Source: UBA4736 sp002404015
GTDB lineage: Bacteria > Chloroflexota > Dormibacteria > Dormibacterales > Dormibacteraceae
Direction of reading: 5' to 3'
Length of the DNA stretch: 64,000 nt
NCBI GenBank assembly: GCA_036747295.1
Contig: DAIOCN010000002.1
Span: 1 to 64,000, forward strand
The position numbers were made by a program, and so were the translations under genes. The first letter of the stretch is position 1. Each line of letters opens with the position of its first letter. Below the pieces are notes generated by a model. That model was given only the letters and a program-made list of their open reading frames with translations, made no database searches and had not been told where the DNA came from. Below, one piece after another: positions 23,406 to 31,266 of the stretch.

Positions 23406-23978
23406 ATCTCTAACACGATCTCGCACCTGCTCCGCGCGGTGAGGCGCAATCCCCTGGTCGACCGCCTGTTCGGGTGGCTCGTCGGGCACTTCACCACCTA
23501 CCACGCCGACGAGTTCGCGCGCTTCACCCGCTCCGCCTCGCCTGGCCGCTCCGCGGCAGCAGCCACCGCCGCCCTGCCGCCGGACGCGCCTCCGGTGCGG
23601 CCGCCCGCCGCAGCCGCGATCGCTCCCGGCACGTTCGAGATCACGTTCGCGCGGCTCCAGCAGGAACGCAGCTTCGACGACATGTGGGACCTGGTGGCCG
23701 AGGACGCCCAGCGCTCCTGGGGAAGCCGCGAGCACTTCGTCGAACGTATGCGGCGCCAGGGTTCGGAATACGAGCTGCTGGAGGCGCAGGTGGGCGAGGT
23801 GGCGATCGTGCCGGAGTGGACGGACGAGCGGCGCAACCGGACCTACCGGAACGTGGCCCGGGTGGCGGTGCGCTACCGGATCCGGCATGGCTGGCGGGAG
23901 GTCGCACTGGACCGCCTGGTTCACCTGGTCCCCGCAGCTGGCGGCTGGCGGACCCTGTATTACCCGCAGGAGAACTGA
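23406..23978 (+). CDS. Hypothetical protein with NTF2-like C-terminal region
   Basis: The frame is open from well upstream, but the only ATG (23262) lies inside the preceding gene. The coding-like sequence begins ISNTISHLLRAVRRNPLVDRLFGW at an ATC (23406), 7 nt after a TATAGG box (23393-23398); the first usable GTG is 23439. An Ala/Pro linker follows, then about 110 residues (FARLQQERSFDDMWDLVAEDA, then RYRIRHGWREVALDRLVHLV) that look like an NTF2-like cone fold. The function is unknown. The start codon is uncertain. Confidence 0.55.
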   Translation: MSNTISHLLRAVRRNPLVDRLFGWLVGHFTTYHADEFARFTRSASPGRSAAAATAALPPDAPPVRPPAAAAIAPGTFEITFARLQQERSFDDMWDLVAEDAQRSWGSREHFVERMRRQGSEYELLEAQVGEVAIVPEWTDERRNRTYRNVARVAVRYRIRHGWREVALDRLVHLVPAAGGWRTLYYPQEN

Positions 23979-24016
23979 GGGCTCGCCGGGTATAGTGGCC
24001 GGAAGGCTTCCGAAAC

Positions 24017-24352
24017 ATGCTCCAGTACACGGTTCAGGAACAGAAACGCGCGCTCTACTGGCACCAGCGCAAGCAGGAGCAGAGGACGCCGCGCACGTTA
24101 CTGCACGAGTCGGACGAGCTGATGTACTGGCTGGAGGAGTGCCTGGTCCAGCGCCTGCGGATGGTGCCGGGCTGGCTGATGCCGCGCCTGGTTAGCCTCC
24201 TGCAGCGAGCTGACCCCGAGATCTGCCGCGCGCTCGGCTCCGAGAGACGGCCCGAGCCCATCCTGGAGCTCCTGTTCAGGGCCCAGGAGGCCTTGATGGA
24301 GCAGTCGCTCCAGGCGCGGAAGCCGGCGCGCGTCATCCCGCTTTTCAGGTAA
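24017..24352 (+). CDS. Hypothetical helical protein
   Basis: The 111-residue protein starts at ATG 24017 with GGAAGG upstream and a TATAGT -10-like box (23991-23996). It is basic and rich in Leu/Arg/Gln (YWHQRKQEQ, YWLEECLVQRLRMVPGWLMP, ILELLFRAQEALM). No family is recognised. The PHP gene follows after about 24 bp, so co-transcription is likely. Confidence 0.5.
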   Translation: MLQYTVQEQKRALYWHQRKQEQRTPRTLLHESDELMYWLEECLVQRLRMVPGWLMPRLVSLLQRADPEICRALGSERRPEPILELLFRAQEALMEQSLQARKPARVIPLFR

Positions 24353-24376
24353 CCCTCTCTGCCCGAAGTCCTGAAG

Positions 24377-24976
24377 GTGGACCTCCACCTCCATTCGCGC
24401 TGGTCGCACGACAGCTGGACCACCCTGGACAAGCTGGTCGCGCGCTGCCGTGAGGCGGGGCTCGACCGGATCGCCCTGACCGACCACAACACCGCCGAGG
24501 GCGCCCTCGAGCTGAAGCGACTGGCACCCGAGCTGGCCATCGTGGGCGAGGAGGTGAAGACCGCCGAGGGCGAGATCGTGGGCCTGTTCATCAACGCGAC
24601 CGTTCCCCCGGGCGGCCGGCCGGAGGACGTCTGCGACATGATCCACGCCATGGGCGGGCTGACCTACGCTGTCCACCCCTTCGACCGCCGGCGGGCGAAC
24701 TTCCGGCCTGACCGCCTCGTCGAGCTGGCGCCCCGGATCGACATCATCGAGATTTACAACCCATGGTGCGAGCCAGACGCCAACCGGGCGGCCGCGGCGA
24801 TGACGCGCGACCTGGGTAAGCCGGGCGCGACCGGCAGCGACGCCCACGCGCCCTACGAGCTCGGACGAAGCTGGATGGAGATGGAGCCGTACACCGGCCC
24901 CGAGGACTTCCTCGAGAAGCTGGGCCGCGCCCACCACGTGGTGACGGAGCTCAGCGGCACCGGTCGCCGCGGCTGA
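24377..24976 (+). CDS. PHP-domain phosphoesterase
   Basis: The 199-residue protein from GTG 24377 has the PHP metal motifs VDLHLHSRWSHDS, ALTDHNTAEG, YAVHPFDRR and GSDAHAPYELG. These His and Asp residues bind the three-metal centre. The single-domain form suggests a small phosphatase or 5'-3' nucleotidase-like enzyme, not a polymerase subunit. It is followed 8 bp later by a PfkB kinase gene. Confidence 0.85.
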   Translation: MDLHLHSRWSHDSWTTLDKLVARCREAGLDRIALTDHNTAEGALELKRLAPELAIVGEEVKTAEGEIVGLFINATVPPGGRPEDVCDMIHAMGGLTYAVHPFDRRRANFRPDRLVELAPRIDIIEIYNPWCEPDANRAAAAMTRDLGKPGATGSDAHAPYELGRSWMEMEPYTGPEDFLEKLGRAHHVVTELSGTGRRG

Positions 24977-24984
24977 TGTAAAAC

Positions 24985-25878
24985 GTGGAACAATCCCTGC
25001 TCGTCGCCGGCTCGATCGCCCTCGACACGCTGGAGGGCCCGTACGGCCGGGTCGAGGGCGAGCTCGGAGGCTCCGCGACCTACTTCTCGATGGCGGCCTC
25101 CCTGATCGGCCCTGTGCGCCTGTTCGCCCCCGTCGGCCGGGACGCCTCCGACCAGGTGAAGTCGCTGCTCGGGGGCCGGCCCACCATCGACGCCGCCGGC
25201 CTCGACGTCGTGGACGCCCCCACCTACCGCTGGACCGCGAGCGACTTCAGGGGCAGCAACCTGGACCTCGGCAACCAGGACTCGATTTACGACGCGTGGC
25301 AGCCGCAACTTCCAGGCGGCTTCGACGGCTGGGCCTTCGTGGGTTCCATGCGGGTGGACCACCAGGTCGCCGCCGCCCGCCAGCTGGCGGCGTGCAGCCT
25401 GCTCGCCTCGGACGCCATGCGCTCCTACCTGGAGGCCGCGCCCGACCTGGCCCGCGACCTGGTCGGGATGTGCAGCTGGTACTTCTGCAACGCTGAGGAG
25501 TTCGTGGCGTTGGGCGGCGACCCGCAGCAGCCGGACCGCTTTCGGGCCGCCTGCGCCCTGGACGGCCTGTGCGTCAAGGCCGGCCCGGACGGGCTGGCCG
25601 CCTACACCGACTCGGGTTCGATCGTCATCCCGGCCCTCACCTCTCGCAAGGTGGTGGATACGACCGGAGCGGGCGACTCGCTGGCCGGCGGCACGCTAGC
25701 CCGCTGGCTTCAGCTGGGGGGCGGGCCGGACACACTGCGGGAGGCCCTCGTGTACGGGGTGGCGTGCGCGTCCATCGCGATCGAGGACATCGGGCTGCGG
25801 GGCCTGGCGCGAGCCGTTCCCGCCATGCTCGCCGAGCGCGTCGAGGAGGTGCGGGCCGCCCTAGCCACCCAACGGTGA
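24985..25878 (+). CDS. PfkB-family sugar/nucleoside kinase
   Basis: The 297-residue ribokinase-fold protein starts at GTG 24985. PfkB motif 1 is seen as GELGGSATYFSMAASLIG, and motif 2 as DTTGAGDSLAGGTLARWL with the catalytic Asp and anion hole. It phosphorylates a sugar, nucleoside or similar alcohol with ATP; the substrate cannot be told from sequence. The last 18 bp overlap the convergent Nramp-related gene. Confidence 0.85.
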   Translation: MEQSLLVAGSIALDTLEGPYGRVEGELGGSATYFSMAASLIGPVRLFAPVGRDASDQVKSLLGGRPTIDAAGLDVVDAPTYRWTASDFRGSNLDLGNQDSIYDAWQPQLPGGFDGWAFVGSMRVDHQVAAARQLAACSLLASDAMRSYLEAAPDLARDLVGMCSWYFCNAEEFVALGGDPQQPDRFRAACALDGLCVKAGPDGLAAYTDSGSIVIPALTSRKVVDTTGAGDSLAGGTLARWLQLGGGPDTLREALVYGVACASIAIEDIGLRGLARAVPAMLAERVEEVRAALATQR

Positions 25879-27135
25879 GCCGGGGATCGAGCTCACGAGC
25901 AGCAGCCCTGTCAGCACGATCAGGATCGCCACGGTCGCGACGCCGACCACGTTGGTCCAGCGCCGGTTGACGTACTTCCCCATGATCTTGCGGTCGTTTA
26001 TCAGAATCAGCATGTAGATGAGGATGGCGGGCAGAATCAGCCCGTTGACGTCCTGGCTGATCAGGATCATCTGGATCAGCGGCACGCCGGGCAGCAGCAC
26101 GGCCAGCGCTCCCACCACGATCAGCCCCGTGAAGATGCCGAAGAATGCCGGCGCCTCGCTGAAGCGGTTGCCGACGCCGCGCTCCCAGCCGAATGCTTCC
26201 GTGACCGCGTAGGCCGTGGCCAGCGGCACCACGCTGCCGGCGAGCACCGAGGCGCCGAAGAGGCCCACCGCGAACAGCTGGGCGGCAAACCGGCCGGCTA
26301 TGGGGGTGAGCGCCTGGGCGTAGTCCCCAGCCTGCAGGTGGCCCAGCTGATCCGGGGTGAAATGACCGTAGAGGGTCGCCCCGGTGGCCACGATGATGAA
26401 AAAGGCAATGAAGTCGGTGATGAAGGCGCCCACCGTCACGTCAGCACGGCTGTAGGAGAGCTGGTCGTTGGGGATGCCTTTCTCGGCCACCGCCGCCTGG
26501 AGGTAGAACTGCATCCAGGGCGTGATGGTGGTGCCGATCAATGCGATGGCGAGCAGGAAGTAGCTGCTCGTGGATTGCACCTGCGGGATGACCGAGCCGC
26601 GGATGACTTCGGACCAGTGGGGATGGACGCTGATGCCCGAGACGATGTAGGTGAGGTAGAGGACCCCGATCGCAAGCAGGACACGCTCGACGACGGGGTA
26701 GCTGCCGCGAACCACAAGCAGCCAGATCACGACCGCCATCACCGGGACCAGGATCAGCCGGCTGACGCCGAATAGCTCGCCGGCGGCGGCGATCCCGGCG
26801 AACTCGGCGGTCGTCGTGAAGGCGTTGGCGATCAGCAGCAGCACCATTGCGAAGGTCGTGCTGCGGACGCCGAACCGCTCGCGGATGAGGTCGGCCAGGC
26901 CCTTGCCGGTCACAACGCCCATCCGGGCCCCCATCTCGTTGACCACGACCAAGCTGATGGTGATCAGGATCAGGATCCAGAGCATCTTGTAGCCGAAGGC
27001 AGCGCCGGCCTGGGAGTAGGTGGCGATGCCGCCGGCGTCGTTGTCCGCGTTGGAGGTGATCAGGCCCGGACCCAGGACCGCCAGCAGGATGAAAAGCCTT
27101 CGGAAACGACGAAAGCGGCCGATGATGCGGTCCAT
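25861..27135 (-). CDS. Nramp-related divalent metal (possibly Mg2+) transporter
   Basis: The 424-residue membrane protein has about eleven helices. Helix 1 reads GLITSNADNDAGGIATYSQAG in place of the DPGN motif of Mn/Fe Nramps, and helix 6 reads GTTITPWMQFYLQAAV in place of the MPHN-type motif. Loss of the soft-metal Met ligand is the hallmark of Nramp-related magnesium transporters, and the gene upstream encodes an MgtE-N/CBS regulatory protein, which also points to Mg2+. ATG 27135 is 24 bp from a MITE copy that separates the two genes. Confidence 0.82.
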   Translation of the reverse strand: MDRIIGRFRRFRRLFILLAVLGPGLITSNADNDAGGIATYSQAGAAFGYKMLWILILITISLVVVNEMGARMGVVTGKGLADLIRERFGVRSTTFAMVLLLIANAFTTTAEFAGIAAAGELFGVSRLILVPVMAVVIWLLVVRGSYPVVERVLLAIGVLYLTYIVSGISVHPHWSEVIRGSVIPQVQSTSSYFLLAIALIGTTITPWMQFYLQAAVAEKGIPNDQLSYSRADVTVGAFITDFIAFFIIVATGATLYGHFTPDQLGHLQAGDYAQALTPIAGRFAAQLFAVGLFGASVLAGSVVPLATAYAVTEAFGWERGVGNRFSEAPAFFGIFTGLIVVGALAVLLPGVPLIQMILISQDVNGLILPAILIYMLILINDRKIMGKYVNRRWTNVVGVATVAILIVLTGLLLVSSIPGSPLGG

Positions 27136-27159
27136 CGCGACCGCTTTAGCGGAGCACCC

Positions 27160-27344
27160 CTAGCAGGCCGCTCAAAAAGGACTCGACGGTGCTTCGGCGC
27201 CCAGGCGACCCATCTCCGTCGTTGACTCCTGCGATCCTCGCGACGCGTATCTCCAATACGCTTTGCTCCGGTTCTCGGAGTCGCCTAGGATCTGGGCCAC
27301 CTGGCCACCGAATCCCTCGCCGACCTCTTTCAACACCCTGCTAA
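27160..27344 (-). mobile_element. MITE-like 185-bp element, copy B
   Basis: This is the inverted counterpart of 17468-17652: read on the minus strand it begins TTAGCAGGGTGTTGAAAGAG and ends CTTTTTGAGCGGCCTGCTAG. Length is identical, with about 16 differences by eye. It sits exactly between the mgtE-like and Nramp-related genes, and the stop codon of the former (27341-27343) lies in its terminal repeat, so insertion may have set that gene's 3' end. No obvious target-site duplication is seen. Confidence 0.85.
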
Positions 27345-28699
27345 AAGACCTTCGGCAGCTTCCGCTTGACGGAGTCGGGCAGGACGACGTCGAGCGCGTC
27401 GTCCACCGTGACTATGCCGTGCATCCGGCGTTCGTCGTCGACGACCGGCACGGCCAGCAGGTTGTACTTGGAAAGGACCGCCGCCACCTCCTCCTCGGCG
27501 GCGTCTAGGCGGACAGTGACCACATCCTTGATCATGATGTCGCGGATCGGGGTGCGGAGCGCCGCCACGATAAGATCGCGCAGCGACAGGACCCCTTGCA
27601 GGTGCTCCGCCTGGTCCACGACGAAGACGTAATAGATCGATTCCGCGTCCGGCTCCAGCTTGCGAAGGACCGCGATGCACTGCTGGGCGGTGAGCTGGTC
27701 GGAGATCGAGATGAACTCGGTGGTCATCATGCCGCCGGCCGTGTGCTCCTCGTAGCCCAGCAGCTCCTGGACGTCCTTGGCCTCCTCCTTGTCCATCAGT
27801 CCCAGGATCTGCTCTGCGGTCTGCTGGGGCAGGTCGTTCAGGATGTCCGCCACCTCGTCGGGCGGCATCTCCTCCAGGATGTCGCTGGCTCGTTCGGGGT
27901 CCATGTGCTCGATCACCGAGACCTGGTCCTCAAGCTCCATCTCCTCCAGGGTGTCGGCCGCCACCTCCTCCGTCAGGCTCTCGAAGACGGCGTGGCGCTG
28001 CTTAGCGCCCAGTTCCTCGACTATGTCGGCGATGTCAGCCGGGTGCAGCTTGGCGATTCGCTTGCCTGAGATGCGGAGGCGGAGGGCGTCGTCCGCGGAG
28101 GGGTGCTCGCCCTCGACCCCCGGGCCGAGAGGGTCAACGACGTCCCAGGACACCAGGACCATCGGGAGATCGCGCCCGAAGAGGCGGGCCAGCCGCTTGC
28201 CTACGCCCTCCAGGCCGAGCCGGCGCAGGATGCCCCGGATGCCGATGTCGGCCCCCACCAGCAGCCATCCCGAGCCGGTTTCGGTCAGCTGAAGGTCGTT
28301 TACACGCACAACACGTCGTCCGTCAGTGTCAACGATCTGTTTATCCAGGACGTCACGCGCCAGCCACACATGTGTGGGGTCGGCGTGGTAACGCTCGACC
28401 TCTTCGCGCGTCCGGCGCAGCGCCACCTCGTGCGCCGCTGCAGCAAAACTTCGCACCGCCGTCCACGGGATCACCTGCTCGGCGTGGCGTGAAATCACCA
28501 GGCCGGTGACGACCGGGTAGGGCTCTTCGACACGCACAGTGACGTCGCGCACGCGCCCCACGCGACGCTGCTGCACATCGATTACCTCGGCCCCAAGGAT
28601 CTCTGTCAAGAAGAGCAAACCAGCCTCCGCAGCGCCGAGGGGGCCCGTCGTCGCGCACAGCAGCACGAAGCCCTTCCCCCACTCGTTGAGCTTTGGCAC
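27341..28699 (-). CDS. PRC-barrel/MgtE-N/CBS protein without the MgtE channel domain
   Basis: The 452-residue soluble protein starts at GTG 28699. Its order is a PRC-barrel-like repeat (EVIDVQQRRVGRVRDVTVRV and a second copy near residue 120), MgtE N-domain (IADIVEELGAKQRHAVFESL, EMPPDEVADILNDLPQQTAEQILGLM) and two CBS domains (TTEFISISDQLTAQQCIAVL, DIMIKDVVTVRLDAAEEEVA). The five-helix MgtE pore is absent. In MgtE these cytoplasmic domains sense Mg2+ and gate the pore; here they may gate or sense for the adjacent Nramp-related transporter. The C-terminus ends in the MITE repeat. Confidence 0.85.
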   Translation of the reverse strand: MPKLNEWGKGFVLLCATTGPLGAAEAGLLFLTEILGAEVIDVQQRRVGRVRDVTVRVEEPYPVVTGLVISRHAEQVIPWTAVRSFAAAAHEVALRRTREEVERYHADPTHVWLARDVLDKQIVDTDGRRVVRVNDLQLTETGSGWLLVGADIGIRGILRRLGLEGVGKRLARLFGRDLPMVLVSWDVVDPLGPGVEGEHPSADDALRLRISGKRIAKLHPADIADIVEELGAKQRHAVFESLTEEVAADTLEEMELEDQVSVIEHMDPERASDILEEMPPDEVADILNDLPQQTAEQILGLMDKEEAKDVQELLGYEEHTAGGMMTTEFISISDQLTAQQCIAVLRKLEPDAESIYYVFVVDQAEHLQGVLSLRDLIVAALRTPIRDIMIKDVVTVRLDAAEEEVAAVLSKYNLLAVPVVDDERRMHGIVTVDDALDVVLPDSVKRKLPKVF

Positions 28700-28895
28700 A
28701 GCGCGGCTTAGAGGCGCAGCGTCTCAGCCATCTCGGACGTCGCCTTAACCCGGCGAAGCCTGGTCTACCCGTTGGTGTCTTTCGACATTTCTGGGCAATG
28801 GCCTGTGTCCGCGCTGGAGCCTGGCCTAACGAGGAAGCGCCCTTGTTTTGAGGGCCAGTCTAGCACCGGTCCAGGGGCGGCAACCCGAATTGGGG

Positions 28896-28925
28896 TTGAA
28901 TTGGAGGGACGTGGCCGCTTAGAAT
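28896..28925 (+). promoter_or_regulatory. Promoter of the DUF5679 gene
   Basis: TTGAAT (28896-28901), an 18-bp spacer and TAGAAT (28920-28925) form a good vegetative promoter about 59 bp upstream of the GTG start at 28984. The rest of 28700-28983 shows nothing else. Confidence 0.5.
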
Positions 28926-28983
28926 ACGGCGCGTTGGCCTGCGCTGACGCGAATTTTGAGTCCAGCATTGTGAGGTAAACGAA

Positions 28984-29127
28984 GTGGAAGGATACTGTCT
29001 AAAAGACAAGCAGAAGGTCGAAATGAAGGACCCGCAGCCGATCACGATGAAGAACGGGAAGCCGGCCACCGTGGGCACGTGTCCCAAGTGTGGGACCAAG
29101 ATCTACAAGATCGGCAAGGCCACCTAA
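28984..29127 (+). CDS. DUF5679 zinc-ribbon microprotein
   Basis: The 47-residue protein starts at GTG 28984 and reads MEGYCLKDKQKVEMKDPQ, then KNGKPATVGTCPKCGTKIYKIGK. This matches DUF5679, small proteins with YCVKC...GTCPxCG Cys pairs common in Chloroflexota and Actinomycetota; here the first pair is reduced to a single Cys (YCLKD), so a complete four-Cys zinc site is not visible. It has its own promoter and a strong terminator 19 bp after its stop. Confidence 0.85.
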   Translation: MEGYCLKDKQKVEMKDPQPITMKNGKPATVGTCPKCGTKIYKIGKAT

Positions 29128-29140
29128 TTTCCTTGATCTG

Positions 29141-29170
29141 AAAATGGGCCGCTTTCGGGCGGCCCTTTTT
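29141..29170. terminator. Bidirectional intrinsic terminator
   Basis: GGGCCGC (29146-29152) pairs with GCGGCCC (29159-29165) around TTTCGG, followed by TTTTT (29166-29170) and preceded by AAAA (29141-29144). It lies between the DUF5679 gene and the convergent TrkA-type gene and can serve both. Confidence 0.85.
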
Positions 29171-29577
29171 CATTTCTGGTCGCTGATCTTCGGCTCCAGA
29201 GCACCCAGGAGAACTTCGGTCGCGGAGACAGCCTCATCAACGCCGAGAGTCTTAAAAATTTCCACGTTGGCCGGGTTGTTAACGCGCGCGATTGTCAGGG
29301 GGACATTGAAATGTTTCTTCGCCAGCTGCAAGGCGATCAGGTTGTCCTCATCATCACCGGTGACCGCCAGGACCGCGTCGGCGCGCTCGATTCCGGTGGT
29401 GCTCAAGAAGCCCATCTCATCGCCGTCGCCGCGCATCACGATGCTGCCCAGCTGGCTTTCGAGCCACTCGGCCCGGGCTCCGTCCATCTCCACCAGCGTC
29501 ACCTCGTCTCCACGCTGGAGAAGGTCGCGCGAGAGGAAGTAACCGACCTTGCCGCCGCCGATCACGATTACGTACAC
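29170..29577 (-). CDS. TrkA-N NAD-binding protein (K+ uptake regulator type), first
   Basis: This 135-residue Rossmann (RCK/TrkA-N) domain reads MYVIVIGGGKVGYFLSRDLL with GDEVTLVEMD and VLAVTGDDEDNL. It has the nucleotide-binding half only, without the C-terminal RCK domain. Such proteins bind NAD(H) or ATP and gate Trk/Ktr potassium channels. It is paired with a second paralog immediately upstream, so the two may form a heteromeric ring. No channel subunit is in the window. Confidence 0.85.
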   Translation of the reverse strand: MYVIVIGGGKVGYFLSRDLLQRGDEVTLVEMDGARAEWLESQLGSIVMRGDGDEMGFLSTTGIERADAVLAVTGDDEDNLIALQLAKKHFNVPLTIARVNNPANVEIFKTLGVDEAVSATEVLLGALEPKISDQK

Positions 29578-29578
29578 C

Positions 29579-30001
29579 CTACTTCTGCTCCAGGATCATG
29601 GCGTGGATGCGCTCCTCCTGGTCGGTCGTGGGACAGAAGCTGTTCAGGCCCAGCTTGCGATAGGCCTCGTAGCGGATCGGGTCGGAGATCCGGCAGACGA
29701 CCCGCGGCACCTTGAAAACGTGCTGGGCGATCTGGGCGGCCATGATGTTGCGGTTGTCGCCCTCAGTCACCGCGATGAAGCAGTCGGCGTCCTCGATTCC
29801 AGCCCGCCGCAGCAGGTCAGCGTCGCAGCCGTCGCCCACCATTGCGTTACCGCGGAAATCGGGGCCCAGCACCCCGCGCTCGGCCGCCTTGTTGAGGGCT
29901 GCCGGGTCGCGGTCGACGATGGTGACGTCCTGGCCGTCCCGGCTCATGTCGGACGCCAACCGCGAGCCCACGCGGCCACAGCCGACTATGAGTACCTTCA
30001 C
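29579..30001 (-). CDS. TrkA-N NAD-binding protein, second paralog
   Basis: The 140-residue protein from GTG 30001 reads VKVLIVGCGRVGSRLASDM with DVTIVDRD and AVTEGDNRNIMAA. A TATAAT -10 box lies 9 nt before the GTG (minus 30011-30016), implying little or no leader; the longer frame to 30343 would cross this promoter and is rejected. It has the same domain as the next gene and the same likely role in potassium-channel gating. Confidence 0.85.
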   Translation of the reverse strand: MKVLIVGCGRVGSRLASDMSRDGQDVTIVDRDPAALNKAAERGVLGPDFRGNAMVGDGCDADLLRRAGIEDADCFIAVTEGDNRNIMAAQIAQHVFKVPRVVCRISDPIRYEAYRKLGLNSFCPTTDQEERIHAMILEQK

Positions 30002-30055
30002 CGAGCGTTGATTATAGGTCGGGGCCTGTCGGGGCCTTGCTAGGATTGGCCTCGG

Positions 30056-30244
30056 ATGCGCTTCCCGTTCACCTTCATGGGCTTCATGTCGCTCGCCCTC
30101 GGCGCCTGGATACTTCTCTACTTCGTGATCCGCAAGCCTGACGGGCCCGTGAGCGGAGGGATCGAGGTCGCCACCGCGTTCCTGATGGTGGCCTTCGGCT
30201 CCTGGGTGGTGTACCGCCGCCTGAGGCGGGGCCCTCAGGCCTGA
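30056..30244 (+). CDS. Small two-helix membrane protein
   Basis: The 62-residue protein (FTFMGFMSLALGAWILLYFVI, and VATAFLMVAFGSWVVYRRL) starts at ATG 30056, 9 nt after a TAGGAT -10-like box (30041-30046). It is divergent from the TrkA pair. No family is recognised. Confidence 0.5.
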   Translation: MRFPFTFMGFMSLALGAWILLYFVIRKPDGPVSGGIEVATAFLMVAFGSWVVYRRLRRGPQA

Positions 30245-30298
30245 CGGCCCCATGAAGTTGGCACCCATCCACCGCGCGTTCACCGGGACCCTGGCCTG

Positions 30299-30742
30299 AT
30301 GGCGGATGATGGCCTCAAGGTGCTCGTCGCCGTCGGCGGCCACAAGGTCGACGAGGAGACGGTCCGCCTAGCCTGCCGGATCGCCAAACTCCGCGAGGGC
30401 CACAAGCCTCGGCTCTATGCGGTCCACGTGATCGAGGTCAATCGCTCCCTGCCCCTCAGCGCGCCGGTGGAGCACGAGGTGGAGCGCGGCGAGGAGGTGC
30501 TCGACGAGGCCGAGCAGCTGGCCGCCGAAAACGACCTCGAGGTCGAGACGGAGATGGTGCAGGCACGCGACACAGGGCCGGCTATCGTCGGCGAAGCCGA
30601 GGAGTGGGGAGCCGACGTGATCGTCATGGGCCTCCCCTACAAGCGCCGCTTCGGTGAGTTCAACCTGGGCAAGACCGTGCCCTACGTGCTGAAGAACGCC
30701 AACTGCCGGGTGGTCCTGTTCCGCGAAAAGCTGGACGGCTGA
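30299..30742 (+). CDS. Universal stress protein (UspA) family
   Basis: The 147-residue single Usp domain has the start LKVLVAVGGHKVDEETVRLACRIA, the helix EHEVERGEEVLDEAEQLA and the end region GADVIVMGLPYKRRFGEFNLGKTVPYVLKNANCRVVLF. The ATP-binding G-2x-G-9x-G(S/T) motif is modified (GLPYKRRFGEFNLGKT), so nucleotide binding is uncertain. The next gene overlaps its stop. Confidence 0.8.
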   Translation: MADDGLKVLVAVGGHKVDEETVRLACRIAKLREGHKPRLYAVHVIEVNRSLPLSAPVEHEVERGEEVLDEAEQLAAENDLEVETEMVQARDTGPAIVGEAEEWGADVIVMGLPYKRRFGEFNLGKTVPYVLKNANCRVVLFREKLDG

Positions 30743-31266
30743 ACCCCGCGGCACCGCGACCCGGCTACCACCGCCGGCTCTGGCGGGAGCTGGCGTCGCG
30801 GGGCGGCGAGCACGACAGGATCGTCCAGCTCATCATCGTCGAACGGCTGGTCAAGGCCGTGGTGCTGGTCATCCTCGCCATCGGGTTCATCATCGCCCGC
30901 CGGCTTGGCCTCGTCACGGAGCTGGCGGAGTGGGCACAGGACCAGCTGCTGCTGGCGGCCGACAGACCGGTCCTGACCGACCTCGTTGTGCGGATCCTGG
31001 CCTACCTGGGCAACTTCCCCCACCAGACCGCGCTGGGCCTGGCCATCATCCTGTACGCGATCATCGAAGGAACGGAGGGCGTCGGCCTGTGGCTGCACCG
31101 GCGCTGGGCCGAGTACCTGACCGTGCTTGCGACCGGCTTCCTGATTCCCTACGAGGTCGTAGAGGTCCTGCACCGACTCACCCTGCTCCGGGTCGGCGGG
31201 CTGGCGCTCAACGTGGCCGTGGTGGTGTACCTGGCCTGGCGTAAGCGCCTGTTCGTGGATGTGTGA
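30739..31266 (+). CDS. DUF2127-like membrane protein
   Basis: The coding frame (RLWRELASRGGEHDRIVQLIIVERLVKAVVLVILAIGF, then ALGLAIILYAIIEGTEGVGLWL and FLIPYEVVEVLHRLTLLRVGGLALN) has four membrane helices and matches DUF2127. No ATG, GTG or TTG precedes the family core. CTG at 30739 overlapping the uspA stop (CTGA) is the best upstream candidate; the first GTG (30859) would cut the first helix. The 3' end overlaps the convergent glycosyltransferase gene by 59 bp. Confidence 0.65.
   Translation: MNPAAPRPGYHRRLWRELASRGGEHDRIVQLIIVERLVKAVVLVILAIGFIIARRLGLVTELAEWAQDQLLLAADRPVLTDLVVRILAYLGNFPHQTALGLAIILYAIIEGTEGVGLWLHRRWAEYLTVLATGFLIPYEVVEVLHRLTLLRVGGLALNVAVVVYLAWRKRLFVDV

Noticed and set aside
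24977..24992. TGTAAAACGTGGAACA as a fourth parS
   Set aside because: Only the left half matches the local palindrome; 34 kb from parB. Kept only as a weak remark.
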